A program made the translations under genes and the position numbers. The notes under the pieces are model-generated. The model did no database searches. It was not told the origin of the DNA and saw nothing but the letters and a program-made list of their open reading frames with translations. This document shows positions 6,294 to 12,784 of a stretch of DNA of 15,842 bases, piece after piece; the first letter of the stretch is position 1; each line of letters begins with the position of its first letter. Source of the DNA: Candidatus Bathyarchaeota archaeon (GTDB lineage Archaea; Thermoproteota; Bathyarchaeia; Bathyarchaeales; Bathyarchaeaceae); contig JAGLRI010000011.1 of assembly GCA_023136395.1 (NCBI GenBank), positions 1-15,842 on the forward strand, in the 5' to 3' direction.

Positions 6294-7517
6294 TTAGGAA
6301 ACGGGAAATACTCCAAAGGCTTGACCAAATGCGATGTACACCGCAGCAGAATTCCCAGGACCTTCCAAGTGCGTGGTACTGGTCCAGAAATATGACTCGA
6401 TTTCAGTGATGTTGAAGATTGGGTCGATCGTTGGGCCCTGCTTGCTAGGATCTGTGGCATCGGGAGCATGGGTGTAGTCTACAATGCTCTGCAACTCCTT
6501 AGCATTCGGCAGTCTCCAGTCGCTATATCCTCCATATTCAAGGTTCTCGGAGTATGAGAGGGCTTCCTCCCAGTTCATAGTTTTTCCGCTATCTGCTTTC
6601 ATCCACATTAATCCCGTAGAGAGATCTGTGATTGTGCCATCGTCGTTGTCCATGAAGTTGTTGATGCCGTAATCTTCATCACCTCGTACGCAACGAACGT
6701 ACCTTGCAAAAGGTTTTCCATCCCGACCGGTTTCAGTAGGGTAACCATTGATGCGACCATCGGCAAAATTGACTCCGAAAGCAGTAGCGGCACCATTCAT
6801 CGTTGTACCAACATATTCGGTGCTGGACAAGTATTGGGCGTCGATGAGACGGTCACCTGAGGCAACGTCCCCCCACTCGAAGTCAAAATAGACTGTATCA
6901 ATGTAGGGTACTGGAGTCACAGCTTTGCTGTTGCCATTGAAATCAATGAGTGAATATAACTCCTTGATTGTAGGTAATCGCCAATCATCGTAACCAGCGA
7001 ATTGTAGAGAACTAGCGTATGTCTTGGTTTGATCCCAAGCCAGCTTATTATCGAAGTCGGGTGTCTTCTGCCACATAAGCTCTGTGTTGAGATCAGTAAT
7101 AATATCATCACCATTATCTTGGTAGGTCAACTGATTGCCCTGATACTGGGCATCTTGACCGTGAAAAGGGTCCCTCGGAGAAGGACATGAGATTTCTCCA
7201 GTATTGTCATAGCACTTGTCCTGACCGGTATCAACTACAATATATTTGGTCGATTCATTTGACGTTAACTTAAGTCCCTCCCTTACACAACGAACATAGT
7301 TGAAGATGCGAATTTCATCTGATTGGGGTCCCAATCCCCCTGAATAGTCTGCGGGATCCCCGCTTTTAGGATCGCTGCGCTGCGCACCCGCACCGTGGAC
7401 ATTAATAATGTTTTGCTGTTGCTGAATTAAGAGATATTCACGTATCAAAAACACACCTAAAATCGTCACAACAGCAATCGTTGATAAAAGAATTAAGGAT
7501 TTGTTTCTGTTCACCAT
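6294..7517 (-). CDS. Anchored DUF1566 (Lcl C-terminal-like) repeat protein, circularly permuted
   Basis: The protein has 407 residues. Residues 8-30 form a signal anchor, so the rest is probably extracellular. Two DUF1566 repeats are seen. Repeat 1 (about 131-278) holds LMWQK, GYDDWRLPTIKEL and the closing motif RYVRCVR. Repeat 2 (about 283-407) holds LMWMK, GYSDWRLPNAKEL and YFWTSTTH but stops at FGVFPVS without a closing YVRCVR. An orphan closing segment, VHGAGAQRSDPKSGDPADY through NYVRCVR, lies at residues 40-79 before repeat 1. In members I know, this segment is the C-terminus, so the domain appears permuted. GC is about 50-60% in the domain, against about 23-33% on either side, which suggests recent transfer. 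An AAGGT lies just upstream of ATG 7517; the adjacent GTG at 7514 is an alternative start with better spacing. The function is unknown; bacterial relatives are surface or adhesin-like. Confidence 0.82.
   Translation of the reverse strand: MVNRNKSLILLSTIAVVTILGVFLIREYLLIQQQQNIINVHGAGAQRSDPKSGDPADYSGGLGPQSDEIRIFNYVRCVREGLKLTSNESTKYIVVDTGQDKCYDNTGEISCPSPRDPFHGQDAQYQGNQLTYQDNGDDIITDLNTELMWQKTPDFDNKLAWDQTKTYASSLQFAGYDDWRLPTIKELYSLIDFNGNSKAVTPVPYIDTVYFDFEWGDVASGDRLIDAQYLSSTEYVGTTMNGAATAFGVNFADGRINGYPTETGRDGKPFARYVRCVRGDEDYGINNFMDNDDGTITDLSTGLMWMKADSGKTMNWEEALSYSENLEYGGYSDWRLPNAKELQSIVDYTHAPDATDPSKQGPTIDPIFNITEIESYFWTSTTHLEGPGNSAAVYIAFGQAFGVFPVS
6297..7411 (-). other. GC-rich DUF1566 island with sharp composition borders
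   Basis: Hand counts per 60 bases give 60% GC at 6421-6480 and 52% at 6841-6900, against 23% at 6241-6300 and 33% at 7441-7500. The upstream border falls at about 7400, right at a perfect inverted repeat ACATTA-A-TAATGT (7399-7411). The downstream border coincides with the stop at 6294. The signal anchor of the protein lies outside the island and has host-like composition. No transposase or terminal repeats were seen. Confidence 0.6.
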
Positions 7518-7583
7518 ATACCTTCTGTTTTAATATCGTTTCTGTGTAAATATAGTTTTTCAGAATTTGATCTAATTCCAATA

Positions 7584-8840
7584 CTAATCTGTTGGTTCTT
7601 TTACAGAGTTTAGTTTTTGCGCGTGCATAACATTTCTTTTTTCGGGTATCGTTGTAAGTATGGGTATTTTCACGATTATACTAATTACTATCGGGATGAG
7701 CATGAGGACCTGGGGGCTTATGGTTTCCCAGATTATTCCACCTATGATTGGAGCTGGGATTGAAATTAGTCCGCTAAACAATCCGAGTAGCCCCCTCCAT
7801 CTACCAATGCATTCGATTGGGACTCGTGCGACTGTTAGAGGAGTAACCGCAACATAGTTAGCGATCATCCTGAATCCTCCCAAGATCGATGAGATGATGA
7901 GAAACGCTGGTGATGGTGCGAAGACGAGTATCAAAGTAGATGCCCAAAATAACGGTTCTGTAATGTAAATCACTCGTTTTCCTCCAATCTTATCTGCTAT
8001 TCTGCCAAATGGGGCGGAGAACACGATTTGAATAACAAGTTGAGCTGTAGTCATCATCCCGATGATATAGGGATTCGCATTTTTGATTTCATTTATGAAC
8101 GGCATTCTGAATGGAGTGACTACATTCGTGATAATTGTAGTTACTACGTTGAACGCAATAAACCTCTTAATAGCGTTTCCTCTCCTAAAGACTTCGCGGT
8201 AACCTCCCCCGAAACCGAATTTACTTGTTGCTTTTGGTCTCGTAATCTCCTTCAATTTTATTACTAAAAAAAAGAAAAAAATCACACCACCCGCTAATTG
8301 GATCCAGTATAAAGGTCTGATGCTTTCTACGCTTATACCACCAAAGTAAGTAATTATGAACGCTGCTATTGTGGGGGCTAACAGAGAAGGGGCAGCAAAT
8401 AATCCATCACAGATGCCTTTACAGGTTCCCCGGTCTTCATCCTTTAACGAGACGTCACATATCGTCAAGCAAAGCCCCATCCTCATGGTAACTGCGGACA
8501 GGATCATCGCAGGAATGATCATAATCCAACTCGTTGCTAAGGCATAAATTAACGTTACAACTTGAACTAATCCAACACCTATGATGAAGATTTTTCTTAA
8601 ACTGTATCTGTCTTGTAGCCATCCAATAGGAGTTGAGATTAGAGTTCTCGCAACTTGATTAAAACTATTTACCATACCAAGTTGGATTGGATTTGCACCT
8701 AACTCTCTAATATAAATATTTGTATATGCCATTGTAAGGCGTTGGAAGAATCTATTAAATAATGCTCGTATGGATACTACTTTCCAGTTCCTACTCTGCC
8801 GCATCCATACGGACAAATAACTCCTAATACTCTTAGCCAT
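7584..8840 (-). CDS. MFS transporter
   Basis: From the ATG at 8840 the protein has 418 residues and about 12 membrane helices. Motif A-like sequences occur in both halves: GWLQDRYSLRK (about 73-83) and GRIADKIGGKR (about 279-289). A long polar loop at about 198-225 separates the halves. The 5' part is unusual in having a basic, amphipathic N-terminus of about 25 residues before helix 1. A GTG two codons earlier (8846) could also start the gene; ATG is preferred because neither has a strong ribosome site. The branch resembles multidrug-efflux MFS proteins, but the substrate is unknown. The gene lies 66 bp upstream of the DUF1566 gene in the same direction, so co-transcription is possible. The leader holds an 8-bp inverted repeat (8871-8915). 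Confidence 0.87.
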   Translation of the reverse strand: MAKSIRSYLSVWMRQSRNWKVVSIRALFNRFFQRLTMAYTNIYIRELGANPIQLGMVNSFNQVARTLISTPIGWLQDRYSLRKIFIIGVGLVQVVTLIYALATSWIMIIPAMILSAVTMRMGLCLTICDVSLKDEDRGTCKGICDGLFAAPSLLAPTIAAFIITYFGGISVESIRPLYWIQLAGGVIFFFFLVIKLKEITRPKATSKFGFGGGYREVFRRGNAIKRFIAFNVVTTIITNVVTPFRMPFINEIKNANPYIIGMMTTAQLVIQIVFSAPFGRIADKIGGKRVIYITEPLFWASTLILVFAPSPAFLIISSILGGFRMIANYVAVTPLTVARVPIECIGRWRGLLGLFSGLISIPAPIIGGIIWETISPQVLMLIPIVISIIVKIPILTTIPEKRNVMHAQKLNSVKEPTD

Positions 8841-8870
8841 ACACACATCATCAACTTGATTTAAGATAAG

Positions 8871-8915
8871 CCTTACTTTAAAAAAACATGATTTATAACT
8901 TTACTACTATCTTAA
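8871..8915. repeat. Inverted repeat in the MFS leader
   Basis: TTAAGATA (8871-8878) and TATCTTAA (8908-8915) are perfect 8-bp arms separated by 29 bases that include the TATA-like ATTTATAA. The repeat lies 31-75 bases upstream of the MFS start at 8840, where promoter and operator elements are expected. AT-rich arms of this length can arise by chance. Confidence 0.3.
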
Positions 8916-8994
8916 CAAATTCCTCAGTTTATTTTGGGTTTTTCAAACTACATACGCATGCAGGTGCAATTATAGATTTAGAAATTTCTTGATA

Positions 8995-9005
8995 TAGCTA
9001 GCTAG
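8995..9005. repeat. TAGCTAGCTAG motif after the YjbQ stop
   Basis: This is the second close copy of the TAGCTAGCTA palindrome, placed 4 bases past the YjbQ stop codon (TAG, 9010-9012 on the minus strand). The plus-strand 11-mer contains TAG in all three frames. Confidence 0.45.
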
Positions 9006-9009
9006 TAAA

Positions 9010-9432
9010 CTATCCTTCCCCTATGACCTGTAAAACTAAATTTCTGACTCGATTGCGAGCGTCTAATTCCACAAAAACAATTTGTTGCCAAGTCCCTAAA
9101 GTCAATTTTCCTTTAATAAAGGGCACAGTGATACTTGGCCCTATCAAAGAAGCTCGTACATGTGAATGACCGTTACCATCATGCCATCTTTTCTCATGTT
9201 CGTACGAAAAATTTTTGGGAGCTATTCGCTCCAACATGTTTGGGAAATCCATCAAAAGTCCCGGTTCATACTCGATTGTCGTCAATGCTCCTGTAGCTCC
9301 TGTTACAAAAACGGTTACAATACCATTCTGCAATTTAGTTTCAGCAACAGCTTCAGACACTTTCTTGGTGATATCTAAGATATCACCTTCGCTTTTTGTA
9401 GGGAAAGAAATTTGTTTTGATATTACATTCAA
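9010..9432 (-). CDS. YjbQ / UPF0047 family protein
   Basis: The protein has 140 residues, the full usual length. The family signature is complete: GATGA (45-49), E54 in TIEYEPG, the His-rich stretch YEHEKRWHDGNGHSHVRASL (77-96), GPS, and GTWQQ (113-117). YjbQ proteins are small cytosolic trimers with a conserved His/Glu metal site. Some have been linked to thiamine-phosphate synthase activity, but the physiological role is unsettled. The start is TTG at 9432, since the nearby ATG (9428) is out of frame. GAGGT lies 6 bases upstream of the TTG and decides the start. A TATA-like box at 9484-9490 predicts a short leader of about 28 bases. The gene appears to have its own promoter, with no functional partner beside it. 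Confidence 0.9.
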   Translation of the reverse strand: MNVISKQISFPTKSEGDILDITKKVSEAVAETKLQNGIVTVFVTGATGALTTIEYEPGLLMDFPNMLERIAPKNFSYEHEKRWHDGNGHSHVRASLIGPSITVPFIKGKLTLGTWQQIVFVELDARNRVRNLVLQVIGEG

Positions 9433-9483
9433 TTTTAAACCTCAAAAGATTGTTTTTTACCTTCTTATGCTCACAACTTAAAG

Positions 9484-9490
9484 TATATAT
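9484..9490 (-). promoter_or_regulatory. TATA-like box of the YjbQ gene
   Basis: On the minus strand this reads ATATATA followed by CTTTAAG. Archaeal spacing of about 26 bases would place transcription start near 9460, leaving a leader of about 28 bases that contains the GAGGT ribosome site. Confidence 0.4.
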
Positions 9491-9570
9491 GTTGTATTAT
9501 CTCTCTTTTGATAGAGTTAAACACTTATAAAGATCAAGGTTAAGAAGAAGATTCTTAACTATTGTTGATT

Positions 9571-10032
9571 TCAATATTTTTTTCTTGGTTTGGGATCGGG
9601 AAATTCTTCATACCACGGTTGTTTGCTTGGGATAATATCTTTCGTGTGCTCTGGATTTGAAACGATTGCTAAAATCTGCACGTGATCTATTACTTTTGTA
9701 AACTCATGTCTTAAACCACGGGGAATCCATATGAAAGACTTCGGTCCTAACTCGTATTCCGTTCCCTCTACATTTATTACAATTCTACCCATTAGAACAA
9801 GAAAAATCGTGTCCTGTTCTTTATGAATGTGAAGTTTTTTATCAGTTGGAATGCTTCCAGGTTTAATATCATGTATCATTGCGCCGAAGTCTTTAACGAT
9901 TCCTCCTAAATTTTTAATAGTATTTGTGATCTGTGTCGTTATCCATTTTCCTTTCGGAGTAACATTCGGTCGTTTCGGATTATACCTCCTTTTTCTCTTT
10001 GGAGCATCCTCAAATTTGAACGCTACAGCCAT
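9571..10032 (-). CDS. Cupin-domain protein
   Basis: From the ATG at 10032 the protein has 153 residues. After a basic N-terminus (KRKRRYNPKR, about 12-21), a single small-barrel cupin_2 domain spans about 45-130. Motif 1 is HIH (His68, His70), with Asp74 in place of the usual Glu and Gly82 after it. Motif 2 is IPRGLRHEF with His109. These could bind a metal, though the Asp is unusual. The C-terminus is Pro- and Lys-rich. The start is set by AGGTG (10040-10044), 7 bases before this ATG and only 1 base from the alternative ATG at 10038. The catalytic or binding role is unknown; isolated cupins of this kind include isomerases, dioxygenases and ligand sensors. It is divergent from the small helical gene at 10194, with a shared 161-bp region between them. 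Confidence 0.8.
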   Translation of the reverse strand: MAVAFKFEDAPKRKRRYNPKRPNVTPKGKWITTQITNTIKNLGGIVKDFGAMIHDIKPGSIPTDKKLHIHKEQDTIFLVLMGRIVINVEGTEYELGPKSFIWIPRGLRHEFTKVIDHVQILAIVSNPEHTKDIIPSKQPWYEEFPDPKPRKKY

Positions 10033-10039
10033 GTTCATG

Positions 10040-10044
10040 CACCT
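10040..10044 (-). promoter_or_regulatory. Ribosome binding site that decides the cupin start
   Basis: AGGTG on the minus strand lies 7 bases from the ATG at 10032 and 1 base from the ATG at 10038, which favours the inner start. Confidence 0.5.
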
Positions 10045-10193
10045 AAGATTTAATATTCTAATGAAAATTAAAAACTTATTTTGTATGATACATAGAATTA
10101 AAGGAGAAAGATCTTAACAAATTCTTAAATATTTAGTATAAGTGAAATATTGAGTAAATCCTGAAAAAATAGCGTAGTCTTGGAGGGTTGTTT

Positions 10194-10403
10194 GTGAGTG
10201 TGGATGAGATGAAGGGGCGCTTAAGTTCCCTGCAGAATGAATTGGAAGTATTCGTAAAGGACCTTAAGAACTTAGAAAAAAAATACGAAAATGGTGAGAT
10301 CGGCGAAGAGGAATACGAAGAAAAGAAGAACGTTATCGAGCGTAGTCTCGTGGAATTAATGGATCGTTTATCTCAAATGAAATTCATTCTAGGAGATAGT
10401 TAA
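10194..10403 (+). CDS. Small coiled-coil protein, unknown function
   Basis: From the GTG at 10194 the product has 69 residues, almost entirely charged helix. Two heptad-rich stretches (about 5-32 and 40-66) flank the turn ENGEIGEEEYEEKK, so an antiparallel helical hairpin is likely. No membrane segment, cysteine or catalytic motif is seen. The GTG start is chosen because GGAGG (10182-10186) lies 7 bases upstream; the earlier TTG at 10188 is only 1 base from it. A TATA-like TTAAATATTTAG at about 10125-10136 supports a separate promoter. A T5 tract (10417-10421) after the stop may end transcription. It may be an accessory or scaffold protein, but nothing more can be supported. Confidence 0.7.
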   Translation: MSVDEMKGRLSSLQNELEVFVKDLKNLEKKYENGEIGEEEYEEKKNVIERSLVELMDRLSQMKFILGDS

Positions 10404-10527
10404 TAATTCAGGGTCTCTTTTTCTTATATCTAATGCTTTTAAAATAAAAAACAACATCGAGAAAAAACCTTAAACTCATCCAAATTTAACAACCTTCTGA
10501 ATATTTTCATCTACAGAGGGATATGAG

Positions 10528-11010
10528 ATGTTGAAACACTGTAGTTTATGTGGGAGAGAGTTGTTTTTTAAGACTCTTCTTGACGGAAGTGTAGAGCAAT
10601 ATTGTTCTGAATGTAACCAAGTATTTTTTGACACCCCAACTCCTGCGGTTATTGTTGCAGTTACCAATGCTGGAAGTATTTTATTGACTAGAAGTGTTGG
10701 GTGGAAGCACTCCTTTTGGGGACTTGTTGCCGGTTATATCAAATCTGGTGAAACAGCTGAAGAAGCAGCAAAACGTGAAGTAAAAGAAGAAGTTGGTTTA
10801 GAAATTTATAAAATAGAACTTCTTAGAACATATACAAGAAAAGAACGCAATCTATTAATGATTGGATTTAAGGCGGAAACTAAGAGTACAAGCATTATAA
10901 AATCCAAGGAACTAGAGAAAACTACATGGTTTAAACTATCTGAGCCATTACCGCTTCGCCCTAATTCAATATCAACTCAGATTATTAAAAAATTCATTCG
11001 TGGAAAGTGA
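10528..11010 (+). CDS. NUDIX hydrolase with N-terminal zinc ribbon
   Basis: The protein has 160 residues. The N-terminus carries a zinc ribbon with CSLC (Cys5, Cys8) and CSEC (Cys26, Cys29). The NUDIX domain (about 37-155) contains an exact Nudix box, Gly69-x5-Glu75-x7-Arg83-Glu-Val-x-Glu-Glu-x-Gly90-Leu, whose glutamates bind the metal that activates hydrolysis of a nucleoside diphosphate linked to X. The ribbon plus NUDIX order resembles NudC-type NADH pyrophosphatases, but those are longer and carry an SQPWPFPxS motif that is absent here. A general nucleotide-pool cleaning or ADP-ribose or dinucleotide hydrolase is therefore the safe call. GAGGG lies 7 bases upstream of the ATG. The gene is convergent with the cupin at 11113-11520. 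Confidence 0.88.
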   Translation: MLKHCSLCGRELFFKTLLDGSVEQYCSECNQVFFDTPTPAVIVAVTNAGSILLTRSVGWKHSFWGLVAGYIKSGETAEEAAKREVKEEVGLEIYKIELLRTYTRKERNLLMIGFKAETKSTSIIKSKELEKTTWFKLSEPLPLRPNSISTQIIKKFIRGK

Positions 11011-11022
11011 GCTGCAAATTAC

Positions 11023-11053
11023 AAAAAAATTGAGGCGCGCGTATGCGCGTCTC
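11023..11053 (-). terminator. GC-rich hairpin with T-run, terminator-like, after the second cupin
   Basis: The plus strand reads GAGGCGCGC-GTAT-GCGCGTCTC (11032-11053), a 9-bp stem with one G-T wobble and a 4-base loop. On the minus strand it is followed by seven T (A7 at 11023-11029). It sits in the convergent gap, 60 bp past the cupin stop at 11113. The form is that of a bacterial intrinsic terminator. Confidence 0.55.
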
Positions 11054-11112
11054 GTAGGTTTTCGGATAGCTAGAAAGCTTCTGAAAGAGAGATCCAGTAT
11101 GAGGAGCGCAAT

Positions 11113-11520
11113 TTATGTTGTTGATTCAAGATCAGCCCAAGATATAAAAAACTTAACTCCCTCTTTTCCGGTACTTGTTATTCCATGTTTATCCCCGGGG
11201 GGTATGAAGATGACAGTGTTGGGTTTTACTAGATGTTCGGTTCCATTCAAATGCATTGTAGCGCTCCCCTCTAACACGATGTATGCCGATTCCCTACTTT
11301 TGTGAGAATGGATCCCTGTCGTGGTCTTCATGTTAGGTTCCAACTCATTCAACGAAACCCCCATACTCTTTGCACCCATGGTCGTGTTTACAAGCCTAAA
11401 CTCTATGCCTTTTCCAGTCGAATGGGGACGTGTATAAATTCCACTAAGAGAGGGTGGAATATCTTCCTTTTTTCGCGACTTCAAATGAATTGCGTCTTTA
11501 AATTCTAATATTTTAGCCAT
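11113..11520 (-). CDS. Cupin-domain protein
   Basis: From the ATG at 11520 the protein has 135 residues. A single cupin_2 domain spans about 45-132. Motif 1 is GIHSHKSRESAYIVLEG, giving His71, His73 and Glu77. Motif 2 is IPPGDKHG, giving His112. All four metal ligands of the canonical cupin are present, so it probably binds a divalent metal. The N-terminus (MAKILEFKDAIHLKSR) is polar and without a signal, so the protein is cytosolic. The substrate is not evident; sugar isomerases, dioxygenases and storage-type cupins share this fold. The upstream ATG at 11535 gives five more residues but lacks a ribosome site; GTGGT precedes the inner ATG. A terminator-like hairpin lies downstream at 11023-11053. 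Confidence 0.82.
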   Translation of the reverse strand: MAKILEFKDAIHLKSRKKEDIPPSLSGIYTRPHSTGKGIEFRLVNTTMGAKSMGVSLNELEPNMKTTTGIHSHKSRESAYIVLEGSATMHLNGTEHLVKPNTVIFIPPGDKHGITSTGKEGVKFFISWADLESTT

Positions 11521-11674
11521 TTTTACCACAATCATACATTAATATTGCTGTTCTGTTTTTAATGGTAACTACTATAACAAAGACCATGGAGAACAGATTT
11601 ACAGGTTTCAACTACAAGTTTTCGCGGCATCACCCTCAAAGCACTATACAAGTGCACAAGCACGTTACCGCTGT

Positions 11675-12649
11675 TTAAGCTTCCCTTTTCAGCTTTGATA
11701 AGATATTTTTGTTTAAATCGTTCTGTATTTTCTTCCCAAAAATGTAGGTCCAACTTTCACGGTCTTTATACAAGAAGAAGTTTAACCAATGAATCATATA
11801 TTTCATAACTATGGGTGTATATTCGTTTTTTATTTTCTCTTGTACTGTTAATCCTAAAAGATGAGCTTTGACGCTTAATCTATCTATTATCCTTTTCGGA
11901 TCATTTATAGCTAGGATTTCTTTTGACGTATCTCTTATCATATTATAATAGCTCAATCCATGTTCAAATGGAGTAATCCTGTCTTCGGTTCCATAAATGA
12001 ATTGGGTAGGAATCTTAATTCTTGTAGCAAACTCGCCGTTATCCATCATTTTTTCACCAATTTTTTTAAAAATTCCACTCATCATTTTTTCAATAATCAT
12101 TTTAATGTTGACTGCAGAACACGCAACCACCGCTTTAAGTCGGGCATCCTGAGTTGCAGCTTTTAACACAGTCATCCCACCCAATGAATGTCCCACAAGC
12201 CCAATTCTATTAGTTCGTACTATATCCATCGGATTGGAGCAAAGATAGTCGATAGTTTTAGTAGTAGCTTCCTTGTATTGTGCTATTCCTTTCGTATACT
12301 CATTAATGCTGATTTTGAGTCCTTCATTGAATTCAATTTTTTCTTCGAAGAATTTATGAAGTAATTCTCTAAATTTAGTTGGATCTGCTTTCACATCTGC
12401 ACTAAAAAAAGCAGCAACATAACCATGTGATCCTAAAATTTTTCCAATATACTCATAATCTTTAGCGGTAGCCAAGTAGCCAGGGGCAAAGACTATCCCC
12501 GGATATGGTGCGAGTTTTTCGTTTGGAAGAGAGTTTTGTCCTTCATTCAAAGCTGGATAATAAACAATTAGCGGATAATCAGCTAATTCACCATTTAAGG
12601 ACTCTTCTTTTATACCAACTGGAAAAGTTCTTTTTCTCCATTCTTTCAT
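11675..12649 (-). CDS. Alpha/beta hydrolase, dienelactone hydrolase/chlorophyllase-like
   Basis: The protein has 324 residues, with no signal peptide, and is probably cytosolic. The oxyanion segment GIVFAPGYLAT (51-61) is typical of chlorophyllase or PAF-acetylhydrolase-like esterases. The nucleophile elbow is GHSLGG with Ser155, the acid is Asp223 in YGTEDRITP, and the likely base is His263 in VKAHLLG. An extra helical lid of about 25 residues (182-208) sits between strands. The substrate is unknown. The leader carries two direct 15-bp repeats (12674-12703) of TTTAAA-type sequence where the promoter is expected, so regulation there is plausible. Unlike the hydrolase at 658-3429 it has no insertion or membrane domain and serves as an uninterrupted comparison. 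No close metabolic partner is adjacent. Confidence 0.85.
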   Translation of the reverse strand: MKEWRKRTFPVGIKEESLNGELADYPLIVYYPALNEGQNSLPNEKLAPYPGIVFAPGYLATAKDYEYIGKILGSHGYVAAFFSADVKADPTKFRELLHKFFEEKIEFNEGLKISINEYTKGIAQYKEATTKTIDYLCSNPMDIVRTNRIGLVGHSLGGMTVLKAATQDARLKAVVACSAVNIKMIIEKMMSGIFKKIGEKMMDNGEFATRIKIPTQFIYGTEDRITPFEHGLSYYNMIRDTSKEILAINDPKRIIDRLSVKAHLLGLTVQEKIKNEYTPIVMKYMIHWLNFFLYKDRESWTYIFGKKIQNDLNKNILSKLKREA

Positions 12650-12673
12650 TACATTTCTCTCATAGATTCAACC

Positions 12674-12703
12674 ATTTGGTTTTAAACTATTTGTTTTTAA
12701 ACT
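12674..12703. repeat. Two tandem 15-bp direct repeats in the hydrolase promoter region
   Basis: ATTTGGTTTTAAACT (12674-12688) and ATTTGTTTTTAAACT (12689-12703) differ at one base and abut exactly. On the minus strand each reads AGTTTAAAA-CAAAT-like, a plausible BRE/TATA element. They lie 25-54 bp upstream of the hydrolase start at 12649, so they may be two overlapping promoters or operator copies. Confidence 0.45.
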
Positions 12704-12784
12704 AAATGCTGTTTTTCTCGTTCTCGACATTACTTCAAAAAAAGATAAATAACCCAAAAAAGGAACATTCATATTTTTTAAATC

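Noticed and set aside
606..10124. TTAACAAATTC found three times (606-616, 8912-8922, 10114-10124)
   Set aside because: AT-rich 11-mers repeat easily by chance in this composition, and the three contexts are not alike.
11000..11305. Open frame on the plus strand after the NUDIX gene
   Set aside because: It lies opposite the second cupin and covers the GC-rich hairpin; the cupin has clear motifs, so this frame is a shadow.
11559..11753. 64-codon minus-strand frame overlapping the end of the second hydrolase
   Set aside because: It overlaps a gene with an intact catalytic triad, has no ribosome site and no recognisable domain.
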